Shown here piece after piece: positions 1 to 8,400 of a DNA stretch of 64,000 bases. How positions within the stretch are numbered: position 1 is the first letter of the stretch; each line of letters opens with the position of its first letter. The notes under the pieces were generated by a model, which was not told the DNA's origin, did not search any database, and saw only the letters and a list, made by a program, of their open reading frames with translations. The position numbers and the translations under genes were made by a program. Where the stretch lies: assembly GCA_016791365.1 (NCBI GenBank), contig JAEUMT010000006.1:1-64000 (forward strand), in the 5' to 3' direction. The DNA comes from Hyphomonadaceae bacterium (lineage in GTDB: Bacteria; Pseudomonadota; Alphaproteobacteria; Caulobacterales; Aquidulcibacteraceae).

Positions 1-2
1 TC

Positions 3-50
3 TCGGACCGGACCGTGCGCGAAAGGTATCTCGGCAAAGATTTCAACTAG
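3..50 (+). CDS. lptB: C-terminal end of LPS export ABC ATPase LptB (partial)
   Basis: The window opens inside a reading frame ending with residues RERYLGKDFN and a TAG stop at 48-50. This matches the conserved C-terminus of LptB (VYLGEDF-type ending in E. coli), the ATPase that drives lipopolysaccharide transport to the outer membrane. lptB directly upstream of rpoN is classic proteobacterial gene order, which supports the call. Only 15 codons are visible, so the assignment rests on this tail and on synteny; the rest lies outside the window. Confidence 0.7.
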   Translation, partial: SDRTVRERYLGKDFN

Positions 51-64
51 ACGGTGGCCCGCCC

Positions 65-1543
65 ATGGCGATGACCCCCCGCCTAGAGATGCGCCAGGGC
101 CAAGCCCTGGTGATGACGCCGCAATTGCAGCAGGCGATCAAACTGCTGCAGCTTTCCAACGTCGAGCTGCAGGAATTCGTCGAAGGCGAGCTTGAGCGTA
201 ACCCGCTGCTCGAGCGCGAAGAAGGTTCGACCGAAGCGAAGAAATCCGAAGACGGCGGCGACGCACAACAACTCGAATTCGACAGCGGCATGGCGCCCGC
301 CGAAGCCGCGCTCGATGTCAGCGTCGCCGACATGGCGCCCGACCTCAGCGCAAACGAACTGGCCGAAGCCGGCGCCGCGCCAATGCAGGATTGGTCGAAG
401 TCCTCCTCCGGCAAAAGCTTCGATGACATGCCGGGCATCGAGGAAACGCTCGCCAGCGACAAGACGCTGGCCGAACACCTCGACGCTCAACTCACCGAAG
501 CTGGCCTCTCCCCCGTCGAACGCATGATCGGCGGCGTGCTGATCGATGCCGTCGATGACTGGGGCTATATGCGCGCCGACGTGCTCGAAATCGCATACCG
601 CATCGGCGCCAGCGATGCGGATGTATTGCGCGTCTTGCAAGTCATGCAGGGCTTCGAGCCCACCGGCGTTATGGCGCGCGATATCCCTGAGTGCCTCACG
701 CTGCAGCTGAAAGAGCGCGGCCGCTTCGATCCGGCGATGGAAGCGCTGATCACCAATCTCGATCTGCTCGCCAAGGGCCATTTCGAGCGCTTGATGACGC
801 TCTGCGGCGTCGATCGCGAAGATCTCTCCGACATGATTGCCGAAGTGCGCGCGCTGACGCCGAAGCCCGGCGCCGGCTTTGGCGGCGGCGCCGTGCAATC
901 GGTCGCGCCTGACGTTTACATCAAGCAATCGCCTGACGGCACGTGGCTGGTCGAACTCAACACTGACACCATGCCGCGCGTGCTGATGAACCAGCGCTAT
1001 TACGCGACGGTGTCAAAAACCGCCAAACGCGAGGAAGACAAGCAATTCCTGACCGAGTGCGCGGCGAACGCCTCATGGTTGGTGAAGAGCCTGGATCAGC
1101 GCGCCAAGACCATCCTCAAAGTCGCGCGCGAAATCGTGCGCCAGCAAGATGGCTTCTTCGCCAACGGCGTCGCGCACTTGCGTCCGCTCAATCTGAAAAC
1201 TGTCGCCGCCGCCATCGAGATGCACGAGTCGACAGTGAGCCGCGTCACCTCAAACAAGTATCTTTCCTGCGCGCGCGGCGTGTTCGAGCTGAAATACTTC
1301 TTCACCGCCTCGATCAACGCCGCCGATGGCGGCGAAAGCCACTCCGCCGAAGCCGTGCGCTATCAGATCAAGGGCCTCATCGACACTGAGACGCCCGTCG
1401 AAATTCTCTCCGACGACCGCATCGTCGAAATCCTCCGCGAAAAAGGCATCGAAATCGCGCGGCGCACGGTGGCGAAATATCGCGAGAGCTTGCGGATACC
1501 AAGCTCAGTGGAGCGCAAGCGGAAGTTGGCGCACGGGCTCTAG
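65..1543 (+). CDS. rpoN: RNA polymerase sigma-54 factor RpoN
   Basis: Sigma-54 directs core RNA polymerase to -24/-12 promoters and needs AAA+ activators. All three regions are visible: the Gln/Leu-rich activator-interaction region I at residues 1-50 (repeated LQQAIKLLQLS-type heptads), an acidic variable region II at about 50-125, then the core-binding and DNA-binding domains. The RpoN box ARRTVAKYRE is at about residues 465-474. Its 492 aa is normal for the family. Start at ATG 65, 14 nt after the lptB stop; a second in-frame ATG lies at 71. The 3' end overlaps a convergent gene by 4 bp. Confidence 0.97.
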   Translation: MAMTPRLEMRQGQALVMTPQLQQAIKLLQLSNVELQEFVEGELERNPLLEREEGSTEAKKSEDGGDAQQLEFDSGMAPAEAALDVSVADMAPDLSANELAEAGAAPMQDWSKSSSGKSFDDMPGIEETLASDKTLAEHLDAQLTEAGLSPVERMIGGVLIDAVDDWGYMRADVLEIAYRIGASDADVLRVLQVMQGFEPTGVMARDIPECLTLQLKERGRFDPAMEALITNLDLLAKGHFERLMTLCGVDREDLSDMIAEVRALTPKPGAGFGGGAVQSVAPDVYIKQSPDGTWLVELNTDTMPRVLMNQRYYATVSKTAKREEDKQFLTECAANASWLVKSLDQRAKTILKVAREIVRQQDGFFANGVAHLRPLNLKTVAAAIEMHESTVSRVTSNKYLSCARGVFELKYFFTASINAADGGESHSAEAVRYQIKGLIDTETPVEILSDDRIVEILREKGIEIARRTVAKYRESLRIPSSVERKRKLAHGL

Positions 1544-2094
1544 GGCTGGGACTCGGCCGACCGCCCTATCACCTCCAGCATGTCTAGTTCTACGAACCCG
1601 AGACCTTGAAGGTAGGAGCGAGCGTCGTCGCAAAGAGCGTCAAACAGGCTCGATGCGGCAACGCTATTGTACGGCACACCGAGTTCCGGCGAGGGAGGAT
1701 GTCCCAGCGGGTTGATGCCGTCCGTGAAATGTAAATCGATCAGTTCGCCGCCCGACGCGAATGTAGCTTGTACGTCCGACTCACAGGTCAGGAAGTAAGG
1801 CGCATTCGACGGAACGAACCGCGTGACTTCTAGCAGATCGTCACCCCGCTCTGGGTCGTAGGTCTCGACAAGCAGGCCAGCGTCCAACTGTCTTACCAGC
1901 AATCGCGTTCGACTATGCATGTGCTCGCGATAGCGAGCTAACGTTTCAGGAGGTAGCAGTTCGACAGCCGCATCTGCATTTCTGTTTTCGAGATATTCAC
2001 GACGCGCGGCATCTTGCGGCACTTCGACAAATAGCCAGATCGCCAACCACGGAACAGCTATCAGCCCGAGACCCAAAAGGATGTCTTTTGCCAC
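1540..2094 (-). CDS. hypothetical single-pass membrane protein
   Basis: A 184-residue protein with one hydrophobic N-terminal helix (about residues 5-23, LLGLGLIAVPWLAIWLFVE), probably a membrane anchor. The rest is acidic and soluble, with two cysteines (in FLTCESD and DALCDDA) that could form a disulfide outside the membrane. I do not recognise a family. The stop codons of this gene and rpoN share the sequence CTAG, so the genes converge with a 4-bp overlap. It is the first gene of the block that separates rpoN from hpf. Confidence 0.6.
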   Translation of the reverse strand: MAKDILLGLGLIAVPWLAIWLFVEVPQDAARREYLENRNADAAVELLPPETLARYREHMHSRTRLLVRQLDAGLLVETYDPERGDDLLEVTRFVPSNAPYFLTCESDVQATFASGGELIDLHFTDGINPLGHPPSPELGVPYNSVAASSLFDALCDDARSYLQGLGFVELDMLEVIGRSAESQP

Positions 2095-2236
2095 CTATGG
2101 CTCCGCTCTATCGCGCCGGTTCTTCGACTGACACCAAAGCGTACTCGATTCGGACGTTTAGTACCGCAATCCCGACGCGTTGCGGCCTCGGAATCAGAAG
2201 TAGCGTGCGGGGTATCCGCTCACAAAGAACGTGAGC

Positions 2237-2668
2237 CTAAGCCTCCTCCCGCGCCGCCCATCCCTCAGTCGCCAGCATCACCGTTTTCGGGATCACCTTT
2301 TCGCCGCTCAGATAGTAAGCAATCATGCGGCGCGACAGGCCGAGCGCTTGCGCGGCAGCTTCTTGCGTCAGCCCATACTCGTCCATCCACGCGCGGAAAT
2401 CCGCAACAGGCATCGCCTCACCCGCTTGCTCATCCGCCCAGCGGCGCAATTGCTGCGCGCCGAAATCGACGCCGCTTGGCCATTCGATAGACCAGCGGTC
2501 GCGGCTGACATTAACGCGCGCGAACTCGCCCTTCTGCTTCAAGGGCACGAGCGCCTTGTGCCCGGCAATAACCTCTGCGAGGTCAACAGGCGCAACGTGC
2601 CCATCGTCCCAAGCAATCTCCAACCGCTTGTCGCCAATCACCGCGACGTTCGTGATCTTTCCAATCAT
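2237..2668 (-). CDS. DUF2442 protein with C-terminal helix-turn-helix
   Basis: This 143-residue protein has an N-terminal DUF2442 fold (about 1-80, including the GKITNVAVIGDKRLEIAWDD start) fused to a Cro/XRE-like helix-turn-helix at about 95-130 (LTQEAAAQALGLSRRMIAYY). The helix-turn-helix implies DNA binding. Its start overlaps the stop of the upstream DUF4160 gene by 4 bp (ATGA), so the two are translationally coupled. DUF4160-DUF2442 pairs are a recurrent small two-gene unit in bacteria that resembles a toxin-antitoxin arrangement. The antitoxin-like or autoregulatory role is inference; no toxin activity is established for DUF4160 as far as I know. Confidence 0.8.
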   Translation of the reverse strand: MIGKITNVAVIGDKRLEIAWDDGHVAPVDLAEVIAGHKALVPLKQKGEFARVNVSRDRWSIEWPSGVDFGAQQLRRWADEQAGEAMPVADFRAWMDEYGLTQEAAAQALGLSRRMIAYYLSGEKVIPKTVMLATEGWAAREEA

Positions 2669-2889
2669 GCGCTCAACTCATTCCATTTCGCTTCCAACAG
2701 CGCCTTGTTCTGCGCGACCCATTCCAAAGCTTCACGAAGATCGACACGGCCGCTCATCGCGATGACTTCCAATGTCTCGATCGCCACTTGTGCAGCGCCG
2801 TCCCTGCCAAGCACATGAAAGTGCGGCGGGTTGTGATCTGCGAAGTACATCGCGATCTCGGTGCTGGAGAACCGCACGAGCCGTGGCAT
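2665..2889 (-). CDS. DUF4160 domain small protein
   Basis: A 74-residue protein with the DUF4160 hallmark segment IAMYFADHNPPHFHV (residues about 12-26), in which the conserved NPPHFH suggests a His-based metal or catalytic site. The tail (LREALEWVAQNKALLEAKWNEL) is the usual DUF4160 C-terminal helix. It is the first gene of a two-gene operon with the DUF2442/HTH protein (4-bp overlap). The family has no proven biochemical function that I can name; its constant pairing with DUF2442 suggests a toxin-antitoxin-like or regulatory module. Confidence 0.85.
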   Translation of the reverse strand: MPRLVRFSSTEIAMYFADHNPPHFHVLGRDGAAQVAIETLEVIAMSGRVDLREALEWVAQNKALLEAKWNELSA

Positions 2890-3035
2890 GACGACCCCGC
2901 AAGTCTATATGCAATGGTTGCACACGTCAAGCTAGAAGCAGTTGCCTTGGCGACGGCGGCAAAATCGTCTCGGTTGCCGCGTCATTGGTCGCACAGCAAT
3001 TGCCGCCGGTCGCAACCACCAGTGATCGTACAGGA

Positions 3036-3950
3036 ATGAAACCCCCAGTCCTCGCCCTCTCACTGCTCGCTCTGGCCGCCTGCGCGACACCGCCGCCGGA
3101 AGCGCCGCAAGCTCAAACATGCCAGCCGGCTGGCTTCGACCGCGCGCGCATGCAAGCGCTCAAAGCCAATGAGTGGGCAATCGCGGATGAGGCCACGCGC
3201 AACCGCTTCGCGCGCGAACTGGCGTCATGCCTTGGCGATCCGGATGAAACGATCCGCGATGCGATCGCCTTCGAAGCATTGCAGCACTACATGCGCAACG
3301 CGCTGCTGACGACGGAAACGCTCGCAGCGCTGAACACCGACCTGCAAGCCAAGCTCACGGCGCCCGATCCGCAAGGCTTCCAACGGCCGTTCGCGGCGCT
3401 GGTCCTCGCCGATGTTGCGCGCACCGATCGCATCGCGCCGTGGATGACTCCAACGCAGCGCGCACAGCTGATCAACGCCGCAATCGCGTACATGACCAGC
3501 ATCACCGACTATCGCGGCTTCACGCCCGGCGAAGGCTATCGCCACGCGTCCGCGCACGCGAGCGATCTCATGCTGCAACTCGTGCTCAACGAAGCCGTCG
3601 CGAAGCCGGACCTGATCCGCATTCGCGACGCCATCGCGCTGCAACTGGCGCCGAGCGGGCACTTCTACATTTACGGCGAAAGCGAACGCCTCGCCGCGCC
3701 GATTCTCTATATGGCGCAGCGCAACGCGTTCAGCGAAGCCGAATGGACCGAGTGGTTTACACGCGTCGCCAATGCGAGCCCGATCGGCGTCTCGTCGGAC
3801 AATTGGTTTAGGTCGAATATCGGCCTTGCGCACCGACACAATCTGATGGCCTTCCTCACGGTGATGCAGACCAATCTCAGCCTGACCCAGAATCCGGTGT
3901 TCGCCGTCCAACGGCCGGGCGTTGAAGCCGCGATCCGTGCGATGCCCTAA
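3036..3950 (+). CDS. DUF2785-like lipoprotein
   Basis: Start placed at ATG 3036, giving a lipoprotein signal (MKPPVLALSLLALAACATP; lipobox LAAC) and a mature protein of about 285 aa. The frame is open 17 codons further upstream, but that would bury the signal peptide. The body is alpha-helical and carries a segment YRGFTPGEGYRHASAHASDL that resembles the DUF2785 signature (RGF-x-EGxGWxHAxAHxAD). The family is uncharacterised. The lipobox implies membrane anchoring facing the periplasm. It stands alone between divergent and co-directional neighbours; no operon partner is obvious. Confidence 0.7.
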   Translation: MKPPVLALSLLALAACATPPPEAPQAQTCQPAGFDRARMQALKANEWAIADEATRNRFARELASCLGDPDETIRDAIAFEALQHYMRNALLTTETLAALNTDLQAKLTAPDPQGFQRPFAALVLADVARTDRIAPWMTPTQRAQLINAAIAYMTSITDYRGFTPGEGYRHASAHASDLMLQLVLNEAVAKPDLIRIRDAIALQLAPSGHFYIYGESERLAAPILYMAQRNAFSEAEWTEWFTRVANASPIGVSSDNWFRSNIGLAHRHNLMAFLTVMQTNLSLTQNPVFAVQRPGVEAAIRAMP

Positions 3951-4052
3951 CCGCGCTCATCTCGCGCTTGCGAGCGCCGCCAACTGTAGAAACGCGGTAG
4001 CGCCGCCAAACCGGTGTGATAGGCCGCTGCCGGGACATTTCGGGGATCGGCC

Positions 4053-5492
4053 ATGACCACTGCCTTCGTACCGCCAGCCGGCAAAGATATTCTCGGCCAC
4101 CCGCGCGGGCTTTGGTACCTGGTGTTCGCCGAAGCATGGGAACGCTTCTCGTATTACGGCATGCAAGCGCTGCTGGTGCTGTATCTCACGCAATACCTGC
4201 TGCTGCCCGAGCACGTGGGCGCGGTTGCGGGCTTCGAGCAATTCAAGGGCGCCGTCGCCGCCGCCTATGGCTGGCTCAGCCAGGTGTTCGGCATCGGCGA
4301 CGGCAGCAACGAACTCGCAACGCCGATCGCAACGGCCGCCGCGATCACCGGCGTGTATTCCGCGGGCGTGTATGCAACGCCCATGATCGGCGGCTGGATT
4401 GCTGACCGTTTCCTCGGCCGCACCGTGACTGTCGCGCTCGGCGCGCTCTTCATGGTGGCAGGTCACTTCCTGATGGCGTTCGATGTCGCGTTCGTTGCCG
4501 CCATCGCGTGCTTGTTCATCGGCGTTGGCCTCTTCAAGGGCAACATCGCCAGCCAGGTTGGCGAACTCTACGGTCCCGACGATTTGCGCCGTACGACCGC
4601 GTATCAAACCTTCCTCCTCGGTGTGCAAATCGCGGTGATCGTCGCGCCAATCGTAACCGGCTTCCTTGGTGAGAAGATCGCCTGGCATTACGGCTTCGGC
4701 GCTGCAGGCGTCGGCATGGCGATCGCACTCGTTGTTTATCTTTGGGGCCGCAAATATCTGCCGCCGGAGCAACCGCGCGGCCGCGCCGCCGCGGGCGCAC
4801 CGAAGGACAAACTCACTAGCCGCGATTGGGCGACGATGGCGGTGCTGATCGCCATGCTGCCGATCCTCGCGGCGACCGCCATCGGCAACCAGGAAATCTT
4901 CAACGCCTACCTGCTCTGGGGCGAGCAGAACTACAATCTCGTCTTCTTCGGCGAGACCATGCCGGTTTCGTGGCTCGTCTCACTCGACGCCATCATCTCC
5001 ACCATCACCGTGGGCGGCGCGCTCGTGTTCTGGAGCGTGTACGCGAAATACTGGAAAGAGCCTGACGAGATCATCAAGCTCGCCATCGGCGCCGTGATCG
5101 CCGCCGGCGCGCCAATGATCCTGGCGCTCGCAAGCGCCAACCGCGCCGTGACAGGCGAACCGGTATCGCTGCTCTGGGGCATCGGCTTTCACGTCGTCAA
5201 TGACATCGGGTTTGCGATGATTTTCCCGGTGGGCCTTGCGCTCTTCTCACGCGCCGCGCCGCGCCAGGTCGGCGGGCTCTTCATTGGCATCTATTATCTG
5301 CACTTGTTCATCTGCAACCTCGCCACCGGCAAGGTGGCCGGCATGATCGAGACGATGGACGGGTTCAGCTTCTGGGCCATGCACGCGATGGTGATCGCCG
5401 CCGGCGCGGTGGCGCTGGTGGTGTTCGCGGTGCTGTTCAACAAGCTGCTCGCGCCAAAGGCGGCCGATGCGGCGCCGACAGCGCCCGCTTAG
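4053..5492 (+). CDS. POT-family proton-dependent oligopeptide transporter
   Basis: A 479-residue polytopic protein of the major facilitator superfamily, POT/PTR2 branch, importing di- and tripeptides with protons. The diagnostic ExxERFxYYG signature is at about residues 28-37 (EAWERFSYYG), and the second family motif region (FKGNIASQVGELYGPDD) follows at about 160-176. Twelve to fourteen hydrophobic helices span the chain. It fits a cell that lives on peptides, like the peptidases encoded at 25-29 kb. The stop overlaps the convergent EamA gene by 4 bp. Confidence 0.93.
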   Translation: MTTAFVPPAGKDILGHPRGLWYLVFAEAWERFSYYGMQALLVLYLTQYLLLPEHVGAVAGFEQFKGAVAAAYGWLSQVFGIGDGSNELATPIATAAAITGVYSAGVYATPMIGGWIADRFLGRTVTVALGALFMVAGHFLMAFDVAFVAAIACLFIGVGLFKGNIASQVGELYGPDDLRRTTAYQTFLLGVQIAVIVAPIVTGFLGEKIAWHYGFGAAGVGMAIALVVYLWGRKYLPPEQPRGRAAAGAPKDKLTSRDWATMAVLIAMLPILAATAIGNQEIFNAYLLWGEQNYNLVFFGETMPVSWLVSLDAIISTITVGGALVFWSVYAKYWKEPDEIIKLAIGAVIAAGAPMILALASANRAVTGEPVSLLWGIGFHVVNDIGFAMIFPVGLALFSRAAPRQVGGLFIGIYYLHLFICNLATGKVAGMIETMDGFSFWAMHAMVIAAGAVALVVFAVLFNKLLAPKAADAAPTAPA

Positions 5493-6424
5493 GCGGCGCG
5501 CTTCGATCGCAGCAACAGCACCTGTCCCGCCAGGACAAGCACAACGCCGCTGAGCGCAAGCACGCCCCAGCTCTTGTCCTCGAACAAAGCCGAGACGAAC
5601 ATCGCCAAGGGCGGCGTGAGTGCGGAGATGTAGGATGCGGTTGAGTATCCGCGTCTGCGCGCTAGGCCATAATATAGTGCGAACGCTATGACGGAGCCCA
5701 CGAGCGAGAGATGCAAGAGCGAGAGAATGTAGGGCGCGGTAAATTCAAACGCCCAGGTCTTGCCCGTCGCGACAGCAAACACCGCCAACATCGCCGCGCC
5801 ATACGCCATCGCCCAGCCTGTCGACGCGACGACGCCAGCGCCAGCCATCTCGCCCTTGCGCGCATAGACGTTGCCGATCGCGGCGGAGAACACGCCGGCC
5901 AGCGTGAGGCCAATGCCGGCGAGCGCCCGGTTGCTCAACTCGGCGGATGAAATTTCCTCCCACGACAAAAACCCGACGCCGAGAACGCCGAGACCACCCG
6001 CGGCCCAAGCCAATAATGGCGCGCGCTGATTGAAGGCGACGCGAAACACAACGAGGTTCACGAACGCCATCGCCGCGAACACGACGGCGACAACCGCGGA
6101 GGTCACACGCTCCTCGGCCCAATAAACGAATGAATAGTCGACGGCGAACGTGAAGAAGCCGACGCCGAGCGCCGCGAAATGTTGGGCGCGATTGAGCGTA
6201 AGAGATTCACGCCGCAACGCGCCCCACGCAAACAACAGCGCCGCCGCAAGCGCGAAGCGATACGTAACGGAGACAACAGGATCGACGACGCCGAGCTGTT
6301 TGGTGATCGCGAACCACGTCGTTCCCCAAGCGAGCGTGCACACCACAATCGCCGCAAGGTCGAACCATTGCGTGCGCTGCGGCGACTCAGCTGCCGGTAT
6401 GGTTGCGCTCTCGTCGGCGCTCAT
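5489..6424 (-). CDS. EamA-family (DMT superfamily) transporter
   Basis: A 311-residue inner-membrane protein with ten predicted helices in two homologous halves, typical of 10-TMS drug/metabolite exporters. The first half begins VVCTLAWGTTWFAITKQLG, the usual EamA WGxxF start. The second EamA repeat begins near residue 165 (ALAGIGLTLAGVFSAAIGNVYARK). Substrate unknown; relatives export amino acids or metabolites. It is transcribed toward the peptide transporter, with overlapping stops. Confidence 0.9.
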   Translation of the reverse strand: MSADESATIPAAESPQRTQWFDLAAIVVCTLAWGTTWFAITKQLGVVDPVVSVTYRFALAAALLFAWGALRRESLTLNRAQHFAALGVGFFTFAVDYSFVYWAEERVTSAVVAVVFAAMAFVNLVVFRVAFNQRAPLLAWAAGGLGVLGVGFLSWEEISSAELSNRALAGIGLTLAGVFSAAIGNVYARKGEMAGAGVVASTGWAMAYGAAMLAVFAVATGKTWAFEFTAPYILSLLHLSLVGSVIAFALYYGLARRRGYSTASYISALTPPLAMFVSALFEDKSWGVLALSGVVLVLAGQVLLLRSKRAA

Positions 6425-6513
6425 TTCCTCTCCCCGGCGCCTAGATGGTGGTTAAGCGACATAAATCAAAGACAAACGTGCGCACATGCGACGAGAAACA
6501 TCGCGGCCTCGCG

Positions 6514-6542
6514 TTGACCCCCGGCATATCGGGGCCTACCTT
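6514..6542 (+). promoter_or_regulatory. candidate housekeeping promoter for hpf
   Basis: TTGACCC at 6514-6520, a 14-nt spacer, then CCTACCTT at 6535-6542. This matches the Caulobacter-type layout TTGACGS-N10-14-GCTANAWC fairly well. The spacer holds a small palindrome (CCCCG at 6519-6523 and CGGGG at 6530-6534) that could be an operator. Start of transcription would fall near 6550, just before the leader hairpin. Read by eye only. Confidence 0.4.
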
Positions 6543-6557
6543 TGGTACTGGCATCGG

Positions 6558-6593
6558 GGCGCTCTTGGGGGCGGCGCGGGCCCCGAGAGCGCC
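6558..6593 (+). promoter_or_regulatory. leader stem-loop upstream of hpf
   Basis: An inverted repeat with 13-nt arms (GGCGCTCTTGGGG at 6558-6570 and CCCCGAGAGCGCC at 6581-6593, with one G-U pair) around a 10-nt GC-rich loop. No T-run follows, so it is not a standard terminator. It would sit at the very 5' end of the hpf transcript, 25 nt before the start codon, and could stabilise the mRNA or gate translation. Confidence 0.5.
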
Positions 6594-6618
6594 ATGGTCG
6601 AACCAAGGAGGCTCCTTT

Positions 6619-7233
6619 ATGCGAATTCAAATCGCTGGACGGCAGATGGACGTCGGCGAAGCGCTCAGAACTCGTATCGAAAACGAACTCGCCAGCGGCG
6701 TTGGGAAGTACTTTAACCGCGCGACGGACGCAGTGGTCACGGTAGCCAAGAACGGCGGCGGCGTTGGCATTGCGGTGGATTGTTTGGTCCACCTTCCCTC
6801 CGGAATTTCCTTACAGGCCGAAGGCCATGGCGGCGATGCGCACAGCGCGTTTGGCGATGCGTTGGAGAAGCTTGAAAAGCGGGTGCGCCGCTACAAAAGG
6901 CGCCTCCGAAATCATCACACAGACAACAAATCTCCCCTTCCGGCTGAGGACGCTTCGTCCTATGTGCTCGCCCCGTTAGAGGAAGAACCCGAGGACGACG
7001 GCGTGAACGCAGAGGCAAATGGCGAAGCGGCGCCTCTGGTGATCGCCGAAGCCACAAAGCCGGTGCGGACCATGACGGTGTCCATGGCGGTGATGCAGCT
7101 CGATTTGACCGAATCACCGGCGCTGATGTTTAGGAACGCCGCCAATGGCGAACTCAACGTCGTGTATCGCCGGAGTGACGGAAATGTTGGCTGGATTGAT
7201 CCGGGGCGCGGGAACCTGAAAAACGGCGCCTGA
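6619..7233 (+). CDS. hpf: long-form ribosome hibernation promoting factor
   Basis: Start at ATG 6619, preceded by a strong Shine-Dalgarno AAGGAGG at 6605-6611; the frame is open upstream but that part includes the promoter and hairpin. The 204-aa product has the N-terminal S30AE/sigma-54 modulation domain (residues 1-100, MRIQIAGRQMDVGEALR to RRYKRRL) and the C-terminal dimerisation domain (about 150-204, ending VYRRSDGNVGWIDPG). Long-form HPF dimerises 70S ribosomes into inactive 100S particles in stationary phase. It precedes ptsN as in most proteobacteria, but is separated from rpoN here by about 5 kb. Confidence 0.95.
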   Translation: MRIQIAGRQMDVGEALRTRIENELASGVGKYFNRATDAVVTVAKNGGGVGIAVDCLVHLPSGISLQAEGHGGDAHSAFGDALEKLEKRVRRYKRRLRNHHTDNKSPLPAEDASSYVLAPLEEEPEDDGVNAEANGEAAPLVIAEATKPVRTMTVSMAVMQLDLTESPALMFRNAANGELNVVYRRSDGNVGWIDPGRGNLKNGA

Positions 7234-7241
7234 GTTATCTG

Positions 7242-7260
7242 GCTCCTTCTCGGAAGGAGC
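7242..7260 (+). promoter_or_regulatory. small hairpin between hpf and ptsN
   Basis: Seven-bp arms GCTCCTT (7242-7248) and AAGGAGC (7254-7260) with a 5-nt loop. The right arm contains AAGGAG, the best Shine-Dalgarno-like sequence upstream of ptsN, so the hairpin could partly mask ribosome access or act as a processing site. It has no T-run. Confidence 0.35.
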
Positions 7261-7276
7261 GGCGCGCAGGGTGAGA

Positions 7277-7744
7277 ATGAGCGATCTGAGCGATTTGGTT
7301 GCGGCGAATGCGATCGTGCCACGCTTGCTTGCGACGTCGCGTCGGCAGGCGTTGCAGCTCATGGCCGAGACATTGGCAAAAAGCGCGGGCATCGATGCGC
7401 GCGCGGCGTTCGACACCGTGCTGATCCGTGAACGCTTGAACGGCACCGGCCTCGGCGAAGGCGTGGCGACTCCCCACGGTCCGCTTGCTGGGCTCACCCG
7501 CCCGATCGCCGCCTTCGCGCGCCTCGACCCGCCGCAGGATTTCGAGGCGATGGACAATCGACCCGCTGATCTCGTCTTCATGCTGCTCTCGCCGCCGGAT
7601 CGAAGCGCCGATCACTTGAAGGCGCTGTCGCGGATTGCGCGTTTCTTGAAGCACGCGGACGTGCGTGCGGCGTTGCGTGCGGCGCGTGGCGCAGATGAGC
7701 TTTACGCGCTGATCGCCGGCGCAGCGCACAGTGACGCAGCATGA
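7277..7744 (+). CDS. ptsN: PTS IIA-like nitrogen regulatory protein PtsN
   Basis: EIIA-Ntr is the terminal phosphoacceptor of the nitrogen PTS (PtsP-NPr-PtsN), which regulates potassium transport, stress responses and carbon/nitrogen balance. The phosphorylatable histidine is in GVATPHGPL (His67), and the motif GTGLGEG before it is conserved. The length of 155 aa is typical. ATG 7277 (MSDLSDL) is preferred; an in-frame GTG lies 6 nt upstream at 7271. The stop overlaps the next gene by 4 bp. Confidence 0.93.
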   Translation: MSDLSDLVAANAIVPRLLATSRRQALQLMAETLAKSAGIDARAAFDTVLIRERLNGTGLGEGVATPHGPLAGLTRPIAAFARLDPPQDFEAMDNRPADLVFMLLSPPDRSADHLKALSRIARFLKHADVRAALRAARGADELYALIAGAAHSDAA

Positions 7745-8400
7745 TGACCGCGGCCGACAGGCTGTTCTCGTATTTCCCGCTGCTGATGACAGTGCTGTTG
7801 TTGGCGGCGCTAGGCGTGTTCGCGCAATGGCCCTCGCTGTGGAGCGCTATCCTCGTGCTGTTGGTGACTTATTTTCTGCCGCCGATGGCGCAACGCGTCA
7901 TGCTACGCTGGGCGCAACTGAAACAGGGCGTCAATCAGATCGACGGACGCGTATTTTCGCCTTGGCTCGCCTCCCATCACATCCAAGCATTTTATGACGC
8001 GCTCCCATATCTTGAATCCCTGCTGCGCGTGTTTCCGGGTTTCTATTCCATGTGGCTGCGCATGTGGGGCTCGCGCGTCGGCTACGGCGTCGAATGGCCA
8101 GTGCGCATGGACGTGCTTGATCGCGGGCTGATGGACATCGGCAACCGCGTGGTCTTTGCCCGCGAAGTTGAACTGGTGGCGCACGTGCGCAAAAAGACGG
8201 ATGGCGGGCGCTCGCGCGTGCTCGTGCGCCAGGTGCGCATCGGCAGCCACGCCTTCATCGGCGCCGGCGCCCGTGTTGGCGCGGGCGCAAGCGTACCCTC
8301 AAACGCCAGCGTGCCGGAAATGGCCGTCGTAGGCGTGAACGAAGTGTTCGGCGACGCAGTGCGCCATCACGAACAAGCGGAGGCCGAGTTCGCGGTTTAG
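7741..8400 (+). CDS. membrane protein with hexapeptide-repeat domain
   Basis: A 219-residue protein with two N-terminal transmembrane helices (about 10-29 and 32-50) followed by a C-terminal segment of short Ile/Val/Gly-rich repeats (about 140-205: IGSHAFIGAGARVGAGASV) that looks like a left-handed beta-helix of the acyltransferase type. The His needed for catalysis in hexapeptide acyltransferases is not clear, so a transferase role is only a guess. It is translationally coupled to ptsN (ATGA overlap). Confidence 0.65.
   Translation: MMTAADRLFSYFPLLMTVLLLAALGVFAQWPSLWSAILVLLVTYFLPPMAQRVMLRWAQLKQGVNQIDGRVFSPWLASHHIQAFYDALPYLESLLRVFPGFYSMWLRMWGSRVGYGVEWPVRMDVLDRGLMDIGNRVVFAREVELVAHVRKKTDGGRSRVLVRQVRIGSHAFIGAGARVGAGASVPSNASVPEMAVVGVNEVFGDAVRHHEQAEAEFAV

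Noticed and set aside
6445..6618. N-terminal extension of hpf
   Set aside because: The extension lacks similarity to HPF and overlaps the promoter and hairpin; the strong Shine-Dalgarno fixes the start at 6619.
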